This document shows positions 34,486-34,903 of a DNA stretch of 34,903 bases, in pieces. The notes below the pieces were generated by a model. That model did no database searches and was not told the origin of the DNA. It saw nothing but the letters and a program-made list of their open reading frames with translations. Source of the DNA: Belliella filtrata (GTDB lineage: Bacteria > Bacteroidota > Bacteroidia > Cytophagales > Cyclobacteriaceae); NCBI RefSeq assembly GCF_022549775.1, contig NZ_JAKZGP010000051.1, positions 1-34,903 on the forward strand. Reading direction: 5' to 3'. The position numbers and the translations under genes are program-made. Within the stretch, counting starts at the first letter, position 1, and each line of letters opens with the position of its first letter.

Positions 34486-34903
34486 CTCCCCCGAATTTGA
34501 CACGTTACCAAATTTTGTTTGACAGCTAGTGTCAAATAGTTTTCAGTGTAGCTGAAATTGATGTAATTGGAAAAAAAAACAGCCATGAACATTATTAATT
34601 TCATATCGTATTTTCCAAACGAACAGAGTTGTGAACTTTACCTGAAAGCTCATAGAGAAAAACAGGGGATCCATTGTAAGAACTGCAAAAAGAGCACAAA
34701 GCATTACTGGTTCAGTACTAAAAAGGTTTTCGAATGCAGTATTTGCAGACGGAGATCATCTTTGAAGTCTGGTACAGTGATGGAGAACAGTAATTTATCA
34801 TTGCATACATGGTTTGCGGCATTTTTGCTAATGTCGGCAACGAAAAAGGGCTTGTCCTGCATGGAGCTACAGCGCCAGCTTGGATTGAAAAAGTATGATA
34901 CAG
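34480..34903 (+). mobile_element. Left part of an IS1595-family insertion sequence
   Basis: The left end is near 34480-34486, where the lipoprotein reading stops matching its family and a GACTCCCCCGAATTTGACA-like end begins. Inside, TTTGACA (34518-34524) and TGTCAAA (34530-34536) form a small hairpin, and TTTGACAC (34496-34503) repeats the arm. The exact inverted repeat and target duplication cannot be set because the right end is outside the window. Confidence 0.65.
34585..34903 (+). CDS. IS1595-family transposase, N-terminal part (runs off the edge)
   Basis: ATG at 34585-34587 opens a frame of 106 codons to the window end. It starts MNIINFISYFPNEQSCELYL and has a zinc ribbon of two CxxC pairs (CKNC and CSIC), followed by SSLKSGTVMENSNLSLHTWFAAFLLM, the usual N-terminal layout of IS1595/ISXO2-like transposases. 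The catalytic ISXO2-like domain should follow outside the window. Confidence 0.85.
   Translation, partial: MNIINFISYFPNEQSCELYLKAHREKQGIHCKNCKKSTKHYWFSTKKVFECSICRRRSSLKSGTVMENSNLSLHTWFAAFLLMSATKKGLSCMELQRQLGLKKYDT

Overview
The window looks like a stretch of chromosome from a member of the Bacteroidota, most likely a Cytophagales-type bacterium. The reasons are AT-rich DNA, several promoters of the Bacteroidota type (TTG, about 20 nt, TAnnTTTG), start sites without clear Shine-Dalgarno sequences, TonB-dependent receptors with N-terminal carboxypeptidase-like domains, many lipoproteins, and protein families typical of that phylum (DUF6660-like, DUF6428-like, DUF4221-like). The genus cannot be fixed from the sequence alone.

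Layout. 1-3071: the tail of an unknown protein, a minus-strand pair (M20 amidohydrolase and alanine racemase), and an unlisted 58-residue plus-strand protein ending in CVGCGS. 3088-6860: an SNF2-family helicase whose stop codon overlaps the start of a UbiA-like membrane protein. 7260-8231: a lone MoxR AAA+ ATPase. 8416-13322: a large TonB-dependent receptor, a beta-helix lipoprotein and a small lipoprotein, all on the plus strand. 13396-15995: a His/Cys-rich DUF6660-like exported protein followed by a second TonB-dependent receptor. 16098-17458: two small exported proteins of unknown function. 17459-17782: a repeat-rich convergent gap.

17783-20682 is an arsenic resistance operon on the minus strand: arsR, a DUF6428-like Cys-rich protein, a thioredoxin-type arsenate reductase and the Acr3 arsenite exporter. 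It contains a cluster of related hairpins, and a near-perfect 24-bp palindrome lies upstream. 21036-24091 has a soluble TonB-C-domain protein, an AztD-like zinc-binding lipoprotein whose promoter carries a perfect 15-bp palindrome, and a beta-carbonic anhydrase with a lipoprotein signal. The latter two suggest a zinc-linked cell-envelope locus, and they are the most interesting part of the window.

24088-28764 (minus) has an OmpR-type response regulator and its histidine kinase, then a BamA/TamA-like outer membrane barrel and an unknown membrane lipoprotein. 28851-29640 is a decayed M15 peptidoglycan peptidase with two internal stops and at least two frameshifts. 29830-32494 (minus) is the housekeeping set glyA, tatC, rpiB with a good promoter and a terminator. 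32758-34140 encodes a TlpA-like thioredoxin-fold protein. The window ends in a DUF4221-like lipoprotein gene cut short by an IS1595-family insertion sequence that runs off the right edge.
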